A stretch of 64,000 nucleotides of DNA from Lytechinus pictus (GCF_037042905.1 NC_087252.1:17749701-17813700), one strand, 5' to 3'; counted from the stretch's first letter, positions 36,514 through 48,450 are shown. The notes: a model not told the origin generated them from the sequence alone. A program made the numbers and translations.

Positions 36514-37000
36514 TATGTCGGATCCCTCGGACGTCCGCATACTCGCTATAACCTTCGCCCTCGCACCGAAAAATAAACAAGAATACTTGAGTGAAAGGTC
36601 AGATTTTTATAAAAATGAATGGCAGAGTTCATGGGAAAACACGGAAAAAGGCAGGCACCTTTTTAACATACAACCAGAGGTGAAATATAAATGTATTATA
36701 ACAGGTTTTTGCAGTAAAGATGAACGAATATTGCATCAATTCCGTCTTGGTAAATGCAGATTAAATTATTATAATTATATAATGAAAAAACACGATACAG
36801 GACTTTGTAATAATTGTCAAACACATGAAACCATTGAGCATTTCATGTTATTTTGTCCTTTATATGCCAGACAAAGGGATAGACTTTATCGCAAATTGAA
36901 AGTTACGAACCCGAACCTAAAGACATTATTCGCCAAAGAAGAAAATTTTCCGGCCATTTTAGCCTTTATAAAAGGCAGCGGAAAATATAACCAACTGTAG
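36514..37000 (+). pseudogene. LINE ORF2 C-terminal fragment (RNase H-end and zinc-knuckle type)
   Basis: The open frame from an ATG at 36514, starting MSDPSDVRILA, is about 160 residues. It contains WQSSWENTEKGRHLF, FRLGKCRLNYYNYIMKKHD and the finger CNNCQTHETIEHFMLFCP. This layout is known from the end of ORF2 in I/Ingi/Nimb-like non-LTR retrotransposons, after the RNase H domain. The reverse transcriptase and most upstream sequence are missing, so it is a 5'-truncated insertion. It sits inside the degenerate MITE of duplication copy 2, where copy 1 is uninterrupted (ACAAAGGTTGATTTCTCC near 11252). The 3' untranslated part continues to 37123 and resumes after a nested element at 41129-41745. 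Confidence 0.8.
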
Positions 37001-37744
37001 AGAATATATAAACATACATATATGTGCATGTACTAATACATGTGAATACCTATATATGAGGCTGGTTACTATTTTGTTGTTATGTGTATATATTCAGGCT
37101 TATTTTTAGGCGATTTTGTAGTACAGTGCCGGCCGCGGGAAACGTCACAGTGCCCCCTAGGGCGAACGCGGTAGCCCGTAGCGGACATTTGAGGGGAGTG
37201 GACGAGGGAAGACGCCCGCGTCCGCTCCCCTAGGACATGAGTGCCCTAGGGGAGCGCCCGAGGATAGTGCCCGCGTCTATCCTAGGGTGTTTCCCTAGTA
37301 TGTTCGGCCGGGCATTCTTTGTCGAAAGAGGAGGTCTGATTTGACACATTCGTTCAAGACTGCATGTGATTTTTATCTCATATCAAGCATAAGTTTTCGA
37401 TAATTTATCGTGGATAAAATCTGTTATGAAAATTACAAAGTTTTGGGTTGATAACTGGGATTTAGGCTTTTCACCGAATTACTTATTGTGTTCGATTACA
37501 CACTGGCACCAGTGTAAAGGGTCCTTTCCTATACATGTATATGAATATTCTCCCGTGGTGTCCGTTATTTCATTCACTGACATGGTTAGTCGTGATCGTA
37601 AATGAGTTTCTGACAAAGGAGCAGGTATTTGTCGATGTTGACCCTACATTCCAGAGGTCGTCCTAGAACCATCTACTCTATTCTTTCCCTACATGGTCAT
37701 CCTTTTTTATATACACTGACATGCCTTTCAGGCGCGGATCTACG

Positions 37745-38275
37745 AGATGCAGATAAAAGGGAGAAGAAGAAAGCAAAAATGAAAGAAAAGGCGAAAATGA
37801 AGGAATGGATTGAAGACGAGAAGGAAAAAGAAAAAGTGAGAGAAGGGGAAAGTGCAGAAAGAGAAAATAGGGGGGGGGGGGGCGAAGAGGAGAAAGAGGG
37901 AGAGGGGGTAAAGAAAAGAAATAAGGAAAAGGTGAAATGGAGAAGAAAACAGAGGGGATAAAAAAGGGAAGGTGAGGCAGAAAGAAAAGAGGGAAAAGGA
38001 GAAAAGGAAAATAGATTGAAAATCGAAGGGAAGAAGAAGAGACAAAGGAAGAAAAGGAAGGACAGAATGAGAAAGAGAGAATGATAAGGAGGGGGAAATT
38101 AAATAAAATGAAGAAGGGAGACATAATAAAATGGAGTAAAAAAGCGAAAAGGGGAAGAGAAGGAAGGGCGCAGGAAAAGGTAAGAAGTACAAGGGACAAT
38201 AGCAGTGGGACTTATGAAAAGGGTAGAGGAAAAGAGAGAAAGTGGGAAGAAAAATTTGGGAATTTGTCCAGATTT
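37745..38275 (+). repeat. Polypurine tract
   Basis: About 530 bp in which the plus strand is almost entirely A and G (GAAGAAGAAAG, GAGAAAGAGGGAGAGG words). Long apparent frames in it are low-complexity. Confidence 0.9.
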
Positions 38276-38429
38276 TCATGTCAGAAAATACGTTAGTAAC
38301 TCGCATCTGCCCATTTTTACGCTGATGACAAGTATTGAACATTCTTGCGCTCAATCTTGTAATTATTTTCTCTCGCCATGCTCACAATTTCCTGCTCTCG
38401 TTGCATCAATTAAAAACTTGTCCCGAATT

Positions 38430-38585
38430 AACATCCGCTCCTTCAAGAAAGAAGAAAGAAAAATGAAAGAAAAAGGCAAATAGGAAGGGATGGAGGGAAA
38501 ATGAGAAGGAAATAGAAAAAGTGAGAGAAGCAGAAGGGAGCGAAGAAACGAAGGGGAAAGGGGAGAAAGAGAAAATAGAGGGGGC
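38430..38585 (+). repeat. Polypurine tract
   Basis: Second, shorter A/G-rich run inside the same 4-kb element. Confidence 0.85.
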
Positions 38586-39035
38586 TTATTGTTTCATGGT
38601 AATATGTATACCATATAGTTCTGCAGTACTTAGTTATGAAACTTGTTTTACTCAGTAATGCTCACGCGTGATGATTAAAAGGATTTTCGACTATATAAAG
38701 GTGAACCGGGACGGGGCTTTCATTCTTTAACTTGGCTTGACTGACTCCTTTGTTCCCCCAAAAAAAGAATTGTTAGGTTTGATAGTTAGCGTTTGCGTGA
38801 GCACCCACCAAAACTCTTAACAAAAGAATAGAATGGTCTGTATAGCTGCTCCATTCTTGCTTTGTCGGAAAGTGATAATTAACTCGTTAAGTACCCATTC
38901 CACACACTACGTCATAGTAGCTTTCGAAAACATACTTTTACTAGGGTATGTGTTTAAACATTGAAGCTAAATGCGCTAGAATTTTTTTTAAATAGTTACA
39001 TTATGTAAATAGCTTTTGTTGCTTTGCTCTGAAGC

Positions 39036-39115
39036 GCATTGAGCATCCAATCAAGATGGAAAGTGCGCTTTACAAATGTCATGTATTATTATTTTTAGCT
39101 GCCATATAACACTGA
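39036..39115 (+). mobile_element. SINE/LINE 3' tail remnant
   Basis: AAGTGCGCTTTACAAATGTC followed by ATGTATTATTATTTTT resembles the 3' end of widespread animal SINEs and L2/CR1-like LINEs that end in GCGCTATAAAAT plus an ATT repeat. No head is found. Confidence 0.45.
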
Positions 39116-40400
39116 ATTCTGTATTATACCAAGTTGTGACTGGTTTTATCATTTCCAATTCATATAACAAAGTATATTTCTTCCTTCTTCTCATTTATCG
39201 TTTCCACCACTTTCATCTCTTCCCAATTCGAATATCTACCAATGTAACTTAAAAACCGCAATAGAGTGCAGGTAATGTAATCAGATGTTTTAGCAAAAAG
39301 ATAAATCTGTTCCATCCGTTACATTTAGGTAAATTTATACTTTTTATAGGGTGAGGGTTTTAGAGACCCGATTTGAACCGAAATGAACAGAACATCCTCA
39401 TTTATTGTTGTTAACGCATCAACAAATTAATCCCCCCCCCCCATTTCTATGAACATCCTGTCATAAATTGGGAAGCGGATGTGATCAAAGGAGATCAAAG
39501 GTGTGGGCGGGGAGCAAGACTCTACCAGACTGTTGACAATAACAAAAGAACCAAATAACAAATCGATGAGCACAACCAGTTTTGTTGGTGTTCGCTTTTT
39601 GCACGTCTACTTTGTAAGATCTTGGTTATACTAGTATTCGTTTTCACGTACCTTTCATTCCCTTTATTAGGGTTTTATCAACCATGTCAACGAATTGACG
39701 ATCCCAATATTGACCGCACGTTTGTTTTAACATAATGATAATTCGCAAATGCCCTTGATATTCATCATTCTGTTTTATTTTAAGTTTGTCATTAATGTTT
39801 GTTAACATTCACTCTGTTAATAACTTGTCAATTTTGATTTTTTTTTTAAATCAAGTCTGCTTATTAATGTCTTTTGTCTATTTTAACTATTTTTTGTTGT
39901 TGATATGCCTTTCTTTCTTCTTTCCTGATTCCACCCTGTGCACCCCGTTAAAACTCAAGGAAGAATGTTTCAAATGTTTTCTAGTTCTTACACTGTTCAT
40001 AATAAGGAGATGGGATTAGGTGTAAAGTTCACGCTGAAGGGAGAGGAATGGGTACGTATGGAGAGAGAGAAAAAAAACTTATCACAAAAGATAAAGAATT
40101 GATCTCCATGACATTAAATCACAATTGTGTCCTATTTTTTTAAACAAGTTTGTATGATACATGTATGCCTCCCACGTAAGGCGTAAGGAAAAAAAGTTTA
40201 CCTAATGCATCAAATTAGATTAATTGATTAGATTCATTGCGGTAAATGAAAAACAATAAATTCGATGTTCCAGCAAGGGTTACCAGATTTCACAAAATTA
40301 AATACGGGACAATCGACAAAGCACTATGTACCATCGGATCGACCGAGCCAGGCCAAAAAATCAACAAAAAGGCTACACAATGTTAGACTTGTTAACAAAA
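39116..40400. other. Interior of the 4-kb element, no gene seen
   Basis: AT-rich sequence with a short poly-C run at 39432. No repeat or coding signal is recognised. Confidence 0.5.
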
Positions 40401-40404
40401 TATA

Positions 40405-40850
40405 TTAAGAAAGGGGGAGGGAGGGTGAGCGGAAGAAACAAGAGAGAAAAAAAATGAGGAAACAAGAAATGAATTGAGAGGAAAGAAAAAAATAAGGAAA
40501 AATTAAAAGGAAAAAAGTTTGAATAAAAGGATGAAAGAAAGAATAAAAGACAGATAACAGTTTCCGTCATTACTTGAAATGAATAAAGAAAGAAAGAATT
40601 AAAATAAAGGAAGGGAAGATGAATAAATGTGTGAAAGAAAAAAACATAAGGAGAGAAAAGAGAAAAGTAAGAAAAATGGAGGAAAAGAGAAAGAAAGAAA
40701 GAAAGAAAAAGAATTCCTTCATTATTTGAAAGAAACAAAGACAGAAGAAAACATGAAGGAAGGAAAAAAGGAAAGAGGGAATAAGGGAAAAGAATTAAAA
40801 GGGAAAACAGAAATGAAAAAATGAAAGAAAACAAAACAAACAACATCTAA
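40405..40850 (+). repeat. Polypurine tract
   Basis: About 440 bp dominated by AGAAAG, GGAAAAG and AAGAAAGAAAG words on the plus strand, near the right end of the 4-kb element. Confidence 0.9.
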
Positions 40851-41128
40851 AAAAAAAAAATCTAGAATAGATTCTGATCACGCTAGTTTAAAAATATAAT
40901 GGTCTATCACAACATAACCAAAGTACATGCACATGTAAACATTAGCAATGTACGTACCCTAGGGTACCCGAGGATAAGTGCGGGCACGGCCAATATTATA
41001 TAGCACGCAGGAAACTGCGGGCGCGGCTAAACACCCTAGGGGGCTCCCCTTGAATACCCTCGGTTAGACGCAAAAGCCCCCTAGGGTGTTTGCGTGCTCG
41101 GGCGTGACGTTTCCTGCGGCCGGCACTG

Positions 41129-41745
41129 TAGTATGTCGCATTATAAAGTATATATATGTAAATAGGGAGAAAAAAAAAAGAGAATTAAAAAAAAAAAAAA
41201 AAAAACATTTATATCTGGAGATTCTATTGAGAATTCCATATAGATACAATTTTCTTTCTACTTCTGTTTCTATATTTTTACTCGGTTTTTTAATAAACCG
41301 AAGATATGGAGTAAGGAGCGCTTATAAATGCTTTTGAAAGACACATTATTAAAACCACTATAAAACTAACACCCACATCCATTAAAGGAAACAATAGCAC
41401 GAGTACTAACTGTTCAATCTAACAAATGATGTTTAAACAAAATACTCATAAGATTTGAATATTCCACAACGCCTTTCCTCGGTGAATCTATATCTCACAC
41501 ACAGTGCAATTAATAGCAAAATCGAATGACTAGAGCTGTACAGGGGAGGGTGGAATCCCTCTCGCTTAGCCTGGCGGAAATCATCGTATATCGATGGATA
41601 GCGCCACCTTCACACTAAACTCAACCAACAACCAGAAGTCTCCATCACTTGACAAAGTTGAGCAGCAGCCAACGAAACGTCGCGTCGTGAACTCTTTTAC
41701 AATTTCAACCGCTTCGCCAGACAACTGATCAACCAACTCTAAAGA
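41129..41745 (+). mobile_element. 3' part of the truncated LINE
   Basis: Continues the LINE from 37123 across the TA element. It matches the reverse complement of 12140-13040 and extends about 110 bp further, to TTTCAACCGCTTCGCCAGAC, before the MITE sequence of the duplication resumes (ATTTATTTCTCCTGAATAAC). Confidence 0.75.
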
Positions 41746-42299
41746 TTTATTTCTCCTGAATAACTCGCACCACTATTGAACTTTGTGGTTCAGTCAGGTT
41801 GGTCAATACGTTGTCGAATCTGTAAAAATTGAAATATGGTTTACTTCAACCAATAAAAGATAAAATGAATAATGAGTTAGTAAAATCATTAACTCTCTCA
41901 TTTCCATATCCCTGGGTTGTGCATATAATTTTATGGGACAAATAAGCAAAAATTTAAAGTGTCATTACCTTTTATTAAACAATCCTAATCCTATTCTACA
42001 CCTATCCACCGGGTCCTGTCAATTACTTCTATATTTTGAGCAGGTTTTCTATACTTGATAAAATTATGGTTAACGTAACAATTTTCCATAATTAAAAAAA
42101 AATCCATAATTATTTAACCCTAAAACATTCTTCTAAAATTAAATGTCACGATTATGAATAATATGATTAGTAAACTACATATATTTCTGAATTTTTTCTT
42201 GTGGAATTCATTACATAAACACATTAATTATACACGATGCAGAGGCGGATGTACCTTTTACCAAAGAGGGGGGGGGGGCTTTCCATGGGCAGTCATTCG

Positions 42300-43960
42300 T
42301 TTTATTTATTTATTTATCTTGCTCATTCAACAAAAGTTGATATTCCATGACGCCCTGGATAACAAACGATACAACTATATACAATTAAAACCAATCAATG
42401 GTGATAATGTATATCCAGTCATCAGTTCATATGATATTGTTAAAATACAGACGTATAAAGTTACAACAGCATTATATAAAGTAATACATAAAAAGAGATG
42501 ATAGTAAAAAACATCAGTCCTGAAAGGGGAATTGGTATTGCATCCCAGTTGATCGGCCTAGGCAAGATTGAGGAAATGTCTTTTAACAGAAAGTTTGACA
42601 TTATTTGGGGTTTTAACATTTTTAACACTTTGGGGGAGTCTATTCCATAGAGCGCTGCCATCATAACACAGAGCAGTTTCACAATAATCAGTACGGGCAT
42701 GATGAGCACTTTGTCGAGTATTTGCATTATGAACTTTAGAAATTTCTTTGAAAACATTTTTAAAACAATCTGCTGATTAGTCATGAAGACATTTGTAAAT
42801 AAATATACACCTGAGGTATTCTACTATTTTCTTAAAAGGCATCTATCTTAAACGTCTAAACATTTCATTAGAGGGGGTTTACATATACAGTTTAAAATAA
42901 GTCTTGATGCCTTCTTTTGCAATTTAGTCAACTTATCAATTTGAGCTAAATAACTATTCCCCCAAATTTCGCAACAGTAATCCATTTGTGTTTGAATGAG
43001 GCATACATATAATAATTTCATTGAAGCTTCATCAGCATATGGTTTGACTCTTCTGAGCATGGCAAGTCCTGCAAATACTTTTCTACATACATATTCAACA
43101 TGGTCAACATGATTGCACCATGACAAATTAGCATTAATAATAACACCAAGATATTTAAAACTATTACACTTTTCAATTTCAATACTTTCATACTTAATAC
43201 GCATATTTTAATACCTTTAGTCTTTTTAAATTCAAATGATCATATATTTTCTTTTATCAACATTTAAACATAGCTTTTTTGAACTTGATCCACTTAGCGA
43301 TTGCATCAAAATCATTCTGAAATTTTTCTTGTATCTCATAAATAGACGTAGTACTTACATATAGGGTAGTATCATCAGCGTACATTACTAACTTTCCATG
43401 ATTCAAAACGTTTAACATATCATCAATATAAATAAAAAAAAGTAAGGGACCTAATATAGATCCTTGTGGAACTCCACGGGAAATACATCGATCATTTGAT
43501 TTACCATTTTTTATCGCAACAAATTGTTTTATGTTATTTAGATGCCAATCAAACCATGCTAAATTAAGACAATTCACTTAAATCAATAATCTTTAATTTA
43601 TTTAACAACATAGACGCATTTACAGTATCAAAAGCAGGTCTTAAATCAATGAAGAGTGCTCCTGTAATTTGACCTTTGTCTATAGCATTTAACCAATCAT
43701 CAGTTGAAAAACCGAGGGATGATGATGTAGAATGGCCAGCTCGAAATCGAATCCGTGCTATGCCAAGAGTATTATTCGAAACCAAATAATCATATAACTG
43801 CTGATGGACAATTTTTCAAAGATCTTGCTGTAGTCGGTAAAATAGAAATTGGTCGAAAATAAGGTGAAAATAATTTTTAAGTCATTATGCCCATGTGTGG
43901 CCTTACCTTATGAAAAGTTAACTGGGTTGAACACAGTTTGTTGTAACATATTTTAGTATA
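42300..43960 (-). pseudogene. LINE reverse-transcriptase remnant (copy 2)
   Basis: Minus-strand non-LTR retrotransposon, probably CR1/Jockey group, in broken frames. From 5' to 3': 43564-43785 carries FRAGHSTSSSL and motif A (LFIDLRPAFDTVN). 43257-43577 carries [20 protein letters not shown] and the catalytic YADDTTLY. 42848-43204 carries the thumb (FKYLGVIINANLSW). 42461-42784 is the C-terminal end. A TTTA tail lies at 42300-42322. The aspartates of the YADD box are intact, but frameshifts between segments rule out a working enzyme. The 5' part, including any endonuclease, is missing. It is the same insertion as 13346-17640 in copy 1 and so predates the duplication. Confidence 0.9.
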
Positions 43961-44208
43961 ATTATGTGCAATGCCTCAAAATTACTTTTTGTAACACAAA
44001 CTTGTGCCGAAAAAATGCAGTCAAAATAAGTTTGTCAGTTGACAGTAAACTGCTCATCAACATCGGCAGCATAGGGCATTAAAAAACATACACTTGTTCT
44101 TCAATACCTATAAAACTTAATCACTATTGCATAATTATGATTCCCTATTGTACTATGATTCCCGATCATTCCCAAACCAAGGGTTCAAATCCCTACCATC
44201 TTGATCTC
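43961..44208. other. Start of the copy 2-only segment
   Basis: Sequence diverges from copy 1 immediately after ACATATTTTA. Nothing recognised. Confidence 0.55.
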
Positions 44209-44605
44209 ATGTACCCACCTGAAACCTGACAAGAATATATGGGCACAGATAAAACATATGGGTCCCATATGCGTATTACCATCTTGAGCCCATTTAGAAA
44301 TACCCATCTGTAACCCAACTAGGATAGATTGGCACAATTACAACCCACGTGGGTCCCATATTCATATTACCATCTTTACCCTATTTAGAATTACCGATCT
44401 GTAACCCAACTCGGATATTTTGGCACAGATAAAACCAACATGGGTACCGTATGCTTTGCACACCATGGGCCCCGTGTAGCAATATCCATGTGTTTTCGAA
44501 ATGGGATTTATTTGGGGAATATGGGCCCATATGGGACCCACATGGGACCCAGATAAAAAAAACGTAAGCGACCCAGATAGTTTGCTGTCTGGGTACTGGC
44601 ACATG
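44209..44605 (+). repeat. Tandem/inverted ATGGGTCCCAT repeat element
   Basis: Three diverged direct units of about 120 bp (CTGTAACCCAACTAGGAT, TTGGCACAGATAAAACC, TGGGTCCCATAT), followed by inverted GATATGGGCCC/GGGACCCACATGGGACCC words and ending near CAGATAGTTTGCTGTCTGGG. Probably a decayed transposon. No coding content. Confidence 0.7.
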
Positions 44606-46440
44606 GTGGCGCGCAGCCGCTCCAAAATCAGGGGGGGTGAAACTCCGCTTCTGCATCCGGTCAGAATTGAAGAAAATTTTGGAGGGTCAAAAGTGCACAC
44701 TGCTCCCATTTTTCGTATACAAGCCTATGGACACCGCCACTGTTTTGGTACACCAGCGAAATGAAGGCGTGGTCACGGAACGTACTTCGCGCATAGCGTA
44801 AAAATATGTAAATTAGTATTTTGTCACTAATTAGCATAATGCGCGACCTGATTAATATCGTTTATGGTGTCTGTCAGTGATTACATCATGTCAGATCATT
44901 CGTTTTTTTCCTCCTCAGAGTTTTATTATTCATCTATTTTAATGAACTATTTGTTATTGCTTGTTACGATTATTACTGCATCTTTGCTTTGTTTTAGCTG
45001 CAAATGGCCAGGATCTTTGCTAAAAAATATTACAGAGGAGGTTCCCAAAGAAAATGTTGCCATATACGATGACATCTCTTTGTTTCTGGAGCCCTTTTTT
45101 CTTTTTATTGCAGAAAACGAAATGAACCTCTTTTCATAATATAAACAAAGATAATAACAAATCAAATTCTTTTCCATAATTGTAGTCTCCAATATAAGTC
45201 CTATTATGAATAGCAGTCCTCGGAGCACTTAATGTTAAATGGTGACTTCTATGTCAAACATCAATAATCATGACCTAGGTATATACCATATTTTAGGGGG
45301 AGGGGGTTCTCAAAATTAAATAGGCAAGAGAACAAACCGATCGTAGGCTATTTCTTTTTTATTTTCAACTGAAAATGAATCTGGTGTAATTTTCATTTGG
45401 AAAGAAAAAATACATTTTATATGCAGGTTTCAAAAATTTGGAGAAATAATTATCCCCCCCCCCCCCGTTATCCGTCATGAACAGTAAGGTCTTATAATTG
45501 CTTCTTTCAAAACAAACTGAACTTTCACCCCCCCCCATCTCTCTCTCTTTCTGTCTGTCTCTCTCTCAGAAACTGACATAACTATATGCATACAAGCAAA
45601 TAATTCTCCTGTCATTTTACTTTCTTTCCCACTCTTATCCTTATTTTTCTTGAATAATATTTTAATTGACTGCTGTTTGATCTCATGTAACAGTGGCATC
45701 ATCACATTTCAGTACAGTGCAACATCTTGTGCCATTTGTGCATAACAGCTCAGAAGCAATACATCATCACAATTAATTGATAAATGGAAATTACCAAGAT
45801 CAAAAAATTCAATTCAAAATTAACATGTTTATTAAGGAATCCATTTTCTAAAACATTGACATTAACATAAAAATAATAATTAGCATCTACCAAGCATTAA
45901 ATTGTATTTAAAAAAATGAAGGCAATGCATAGCTAAAAAGGGCTGTTACTGTAAGGGTAGTATGGGTTGGGTATATAAATGTACAAAAATAGGATTAAGT
46001 ACATTTTTCTACATTGTACAATGTTTGTTAACATTTCATTCAAAGGATCTCGATGAGCCTATAGTTAATATTCCATAAAAGAGCATAAAAACCTTTGATA
46101 TTCGTTTATTTTCTTCCACAAAAGTTTGTCACTCAAAAAAATAGCTAAATTCCTTTCAAATTTGCTGACAAGAAATAGTCTACTGATGTGAGAGCACTCC
46201 TCATAAGGGGGGGGGGTGGGACACAATGCCAGAATCCTAAAGAGTGCCTTCCCCAATCAATACATTAGCAAATCATTAACAAAATTTGATTTGTCTACTG
46301 TCACTGTGGTTAGAATTCAATCTATTTTTGAAATATAGTCTATTTATATATTATTGCAGTGGTAGCCCATTTCACATTTTTTTTAAATGAAGATAACAAT
46401 AAATGCAACTTAATAACCATACATAATTTATGAAGACTTG
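44606..46440. other. Intergenic DNA; possible exon 44999-45139
   Basis: After an acceptor-like TTTGCTTTGTTTTAG (ending 44998) a plus-strand frame stays open for about 46 codons (contains EEVPKENVAIYDDISLFLEP) to TAA. No partner exon is identified. A poly-C run (45452), a CT microsatellite (45535-45567) and a poly-G run (46207) follow; the rest is plain AT-rich sequence. Confidence 0.3.
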
Positions 46441-46490
46441 CAGTGGCGTACCCTGGGTCACGGCATTGGGGGGGGGGGGGGGGCACCAGC
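46441..46490 (+). mobile_element. Transposon terminus remnant
   Basis: CAGTGGCGTACCCTGGGTCA followed by a long poly-G resembles the left end of hAT-like non-autonomous elements. No matching right end was found nearby. Confidence 0.45.
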
Positions 46491-46572
46491 AAAAATTTTG
46501 AGACCGTTTCATATCTCTTCTTGGCACTTATGTTGTGATACCAGTACTTAAACAGCTTAGGAAGTGGGAAAC
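46491..46572 (-). other. Candidate minus-strand coding exon
   Basis: On the reverse strand a strong acceptor (TTCTTTTCTCTTTTTTACC then ATGCAG, AG at 46573-46574) precedes an open frame containing FPLPKLFKYWYHNISAKK. Its phase (one base carried over) fits an ATG in the next upstream candidate exon at 47117. It runs into a transposon terminus at 46490, so the exon end is uncertain. The family is unknown. Confidence 0.3.
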
Positions 46573-47016
46573 CTGCATGGTAAAAAAGAGAAAAGAACAT
46601 AATAAGCTGTAAATTATTTTTACTCATCTAGTCCAGTTTAGTAAAAAAAAGATGTAAACTCTATTTTATATCTTCAGTGATAAAACAAGTTTAGCACATG
46701 CAGTCACTTTCGTCCCACTTCCAGATAAATTCATATATCAATATAACTATCTACAGTATGTTTTGAAAATAAAGAGTGCAAATTAATTCAAATATTTATC
46801 AGAATTTTGTGATAACTGTTAATATCTTGGGCTTTTTATGCAAATGCATGTATAGACAGGAGATATGGATAATTAGTATGCAGTGTTAGAAATGGAAATA
46901 CTGGTGAATCTGAATTCAAACAAATATCAACTCACAATGGAACTTTAACATTACATGATATCGCATCATGTTTCAGCACGATTGGCCAAAGCCCACCCCC
47001 TCCCAAAAAAGGGGAA

Positions 47017-47049
<33 letters not shown>

Positions 47050-47116
47050 GGGGGGGGGTGATGAGCTTAGATACAGCCTGTATATTATCAAAACAATAAG
47101 CAAAAACTAAGCATAC

Positions 47117-47200
47117 CTTGCAATTTTTCCATTCAGATATCCTGTTCCTCATTAGATTGTAACTAACACTTGCTGATTGGCATGGTTCTCAATTTTGTAC
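47117..47200 (-). other. Candidate minus-strand exon with start codon
   Basis: The reverse strand has a consensus donor (TTGCAAG/GTATGCTTAG) at 47117/47116. An ATG 16 bases before the donor (MEKLQ) would continue in frame into 46572. Its acceptor side is weak (CACCTAG or GTCAG). All frames have stops upstream of that ATG, as expected of a leader exon. Confidence 0.25.
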
Positions 47201-47787
47201 TTCTGACTAGGTGTGAACTGCTAAGAACTTGGTCCCATTGGATCTGCAATTGACAATTTAAATTTGAGAGTTTTAGAGATAATACAATTATTCTTCTTAA
47301 ACAATATTTTTGAAATTTCCAGCTGCCCATATCCCGGGTCTATGAGTGAATATTCCAAACTAGAACAAAAAAGTTATCTGGACCCGAAACTTCATTCTCT
47401 ATCACATAGAGGCATAGGCCTACCTCACTCTGTTTATAAAAGTAAAATGATTCCAACCACATATTTCTACAGCTGTATATAGCTGAATCTGGTCTATGCT
47501 GGGCCTGTATAACTTAAGAATCACATCACATTTGAATGAAGTAAACACTAAGAACGTTTTCAAATTACCACCCCAGGCCGGGCCCAGGGTATCCTGTTCA
47601 AATAGACTGGATTTAGGTCTAGGGTAGGCTACGCCATTTCATTCAAATCTAAGACTAAGACAAGTAACACTTAACATAACAGACATTAATGCTAAGTCAA
47701 TCGTTTTTCAACACTGATTATTCTGAGCGTTCCTGAATAAAAGAAACTGCTGAGAATTATACTTATTCATATGAAGATGAAATAGAG

Positions 47788-47849
47788 GGGACGGACTAGG
47801 CCTAAACTTCAACTTTCAAGCTTGAAGTTTGGGCCTAGTCCGTCCCCGC
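47788..47849. repeat. Perfect-arm hairpin
   Basis: GGGGACGGACTAGGCCTAAA and the following CTTCAA pair with TTGAAGTTTGGGCCTAGTCC/GTCCCC. There is one bulge around an 8-10 base centre containing CAAGCTTG. Could be a tiny MITE or abutting element ends. Confidence 0.85.
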
Positions 47850-48261
47850 TATTTTCATACCCCATGACTACATCGACAATCTCGCTAGCCGGCTAGCACC
47901 GGCGATATCAAAGGCCGGATAACGCTCTGACCATATCCCTACATTGACCTAAATTTGAATAGGCCTAAAATCGACAGTTTGTCGTTACTAAAAAACAGGA
48001 GGTCGGAAACAAGTCCACATCTACCCCTGATAATTGTCTAATCACAATAAAACTGAAATAAAGGTTTACTTTGGACCTACATGAAGCATTCCGATGGATG
48101 TCTAGATCTACGACAAACTATAGACCCCTAGACCTTGTCCTAGATATAGAAATATTGAAATTGAGGTTTACATATTGCGTAATACAGGATGAGCCCCGAA
48201 CCCCGGCAAACACATTACAATTTGCATGTGAGATCAAAACATGAAAATGAGTGTAACTTAC

Positions 48262-48450
48262 TTTTATTCCTATGGAATGTCATTAGAATAGTATTGATGT
48301 TCCCTCCAAGATTTTCCGCTCCAATGAAGTTCACCCAGAAACCATGATTTCGAACATCAATTCTATAAACAGATAATTAGTCTAGCTATTTCGTTTCAGA
48401 AACTTGAAATTCGCAGAGTCCAAAAGAACGACACTTCGCACAGATATCGT
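48262..48450 (-). other. Candidate first exon, minus strand
   Basis: On the reverse strand the sequence ends in a near-perfect donor (AATAAAAG/GTAAGTTAC; GT at 48260-48261). One frame is open for about 35 codons before it (contains NHGFWVNFIGAENLGGN), but joined to the next candidate exon it soon hits a stop, so this is more likely a leader exon. The 5' edge is guessed from the promoter-like region next to it. Confidence 0.3.

Larger units (their letters stand above)
37124..41128. mobile_element. 4.0-kb TA-target element with GC-rich ends
   Basis: Near-perfect inverted ends of about 25 bp starting CAGTGCCGGCCGC, flanked by TA on both sides. The homologous LINE tail near 13037 is an empty site (complement of TTTTGTAGTAGTATGTCGC), which fixes the target duplication at 2 bp, TA. 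About 200 bp at each end is GC-rich with CCCTAGGG repeats, in sharp contrast to the AT-rich interior. No transposase frame is visible. The TA target and CAGTG start are compatible with Tc1/mariner-type transposition, but the size and GC-rich subterminal blocks are unusual. Confidence 0.82.

Noticed and set aside
37678-38354. Long Phe/Ser/Pro-rich and Lys/Glu-rich frames at 37.7-38.4 kb and 40.4-40.8 kb
   Set aside because: They translate polypurine/polypyrimidine tracts and have no domain features.
44864-45139. 91-codon plus-strand frame proposed as a whole gene
   Set aside because: The upstream half is AT-rich without coding character. Only the part after the acceptor at 44998 is noted, at low confidence.
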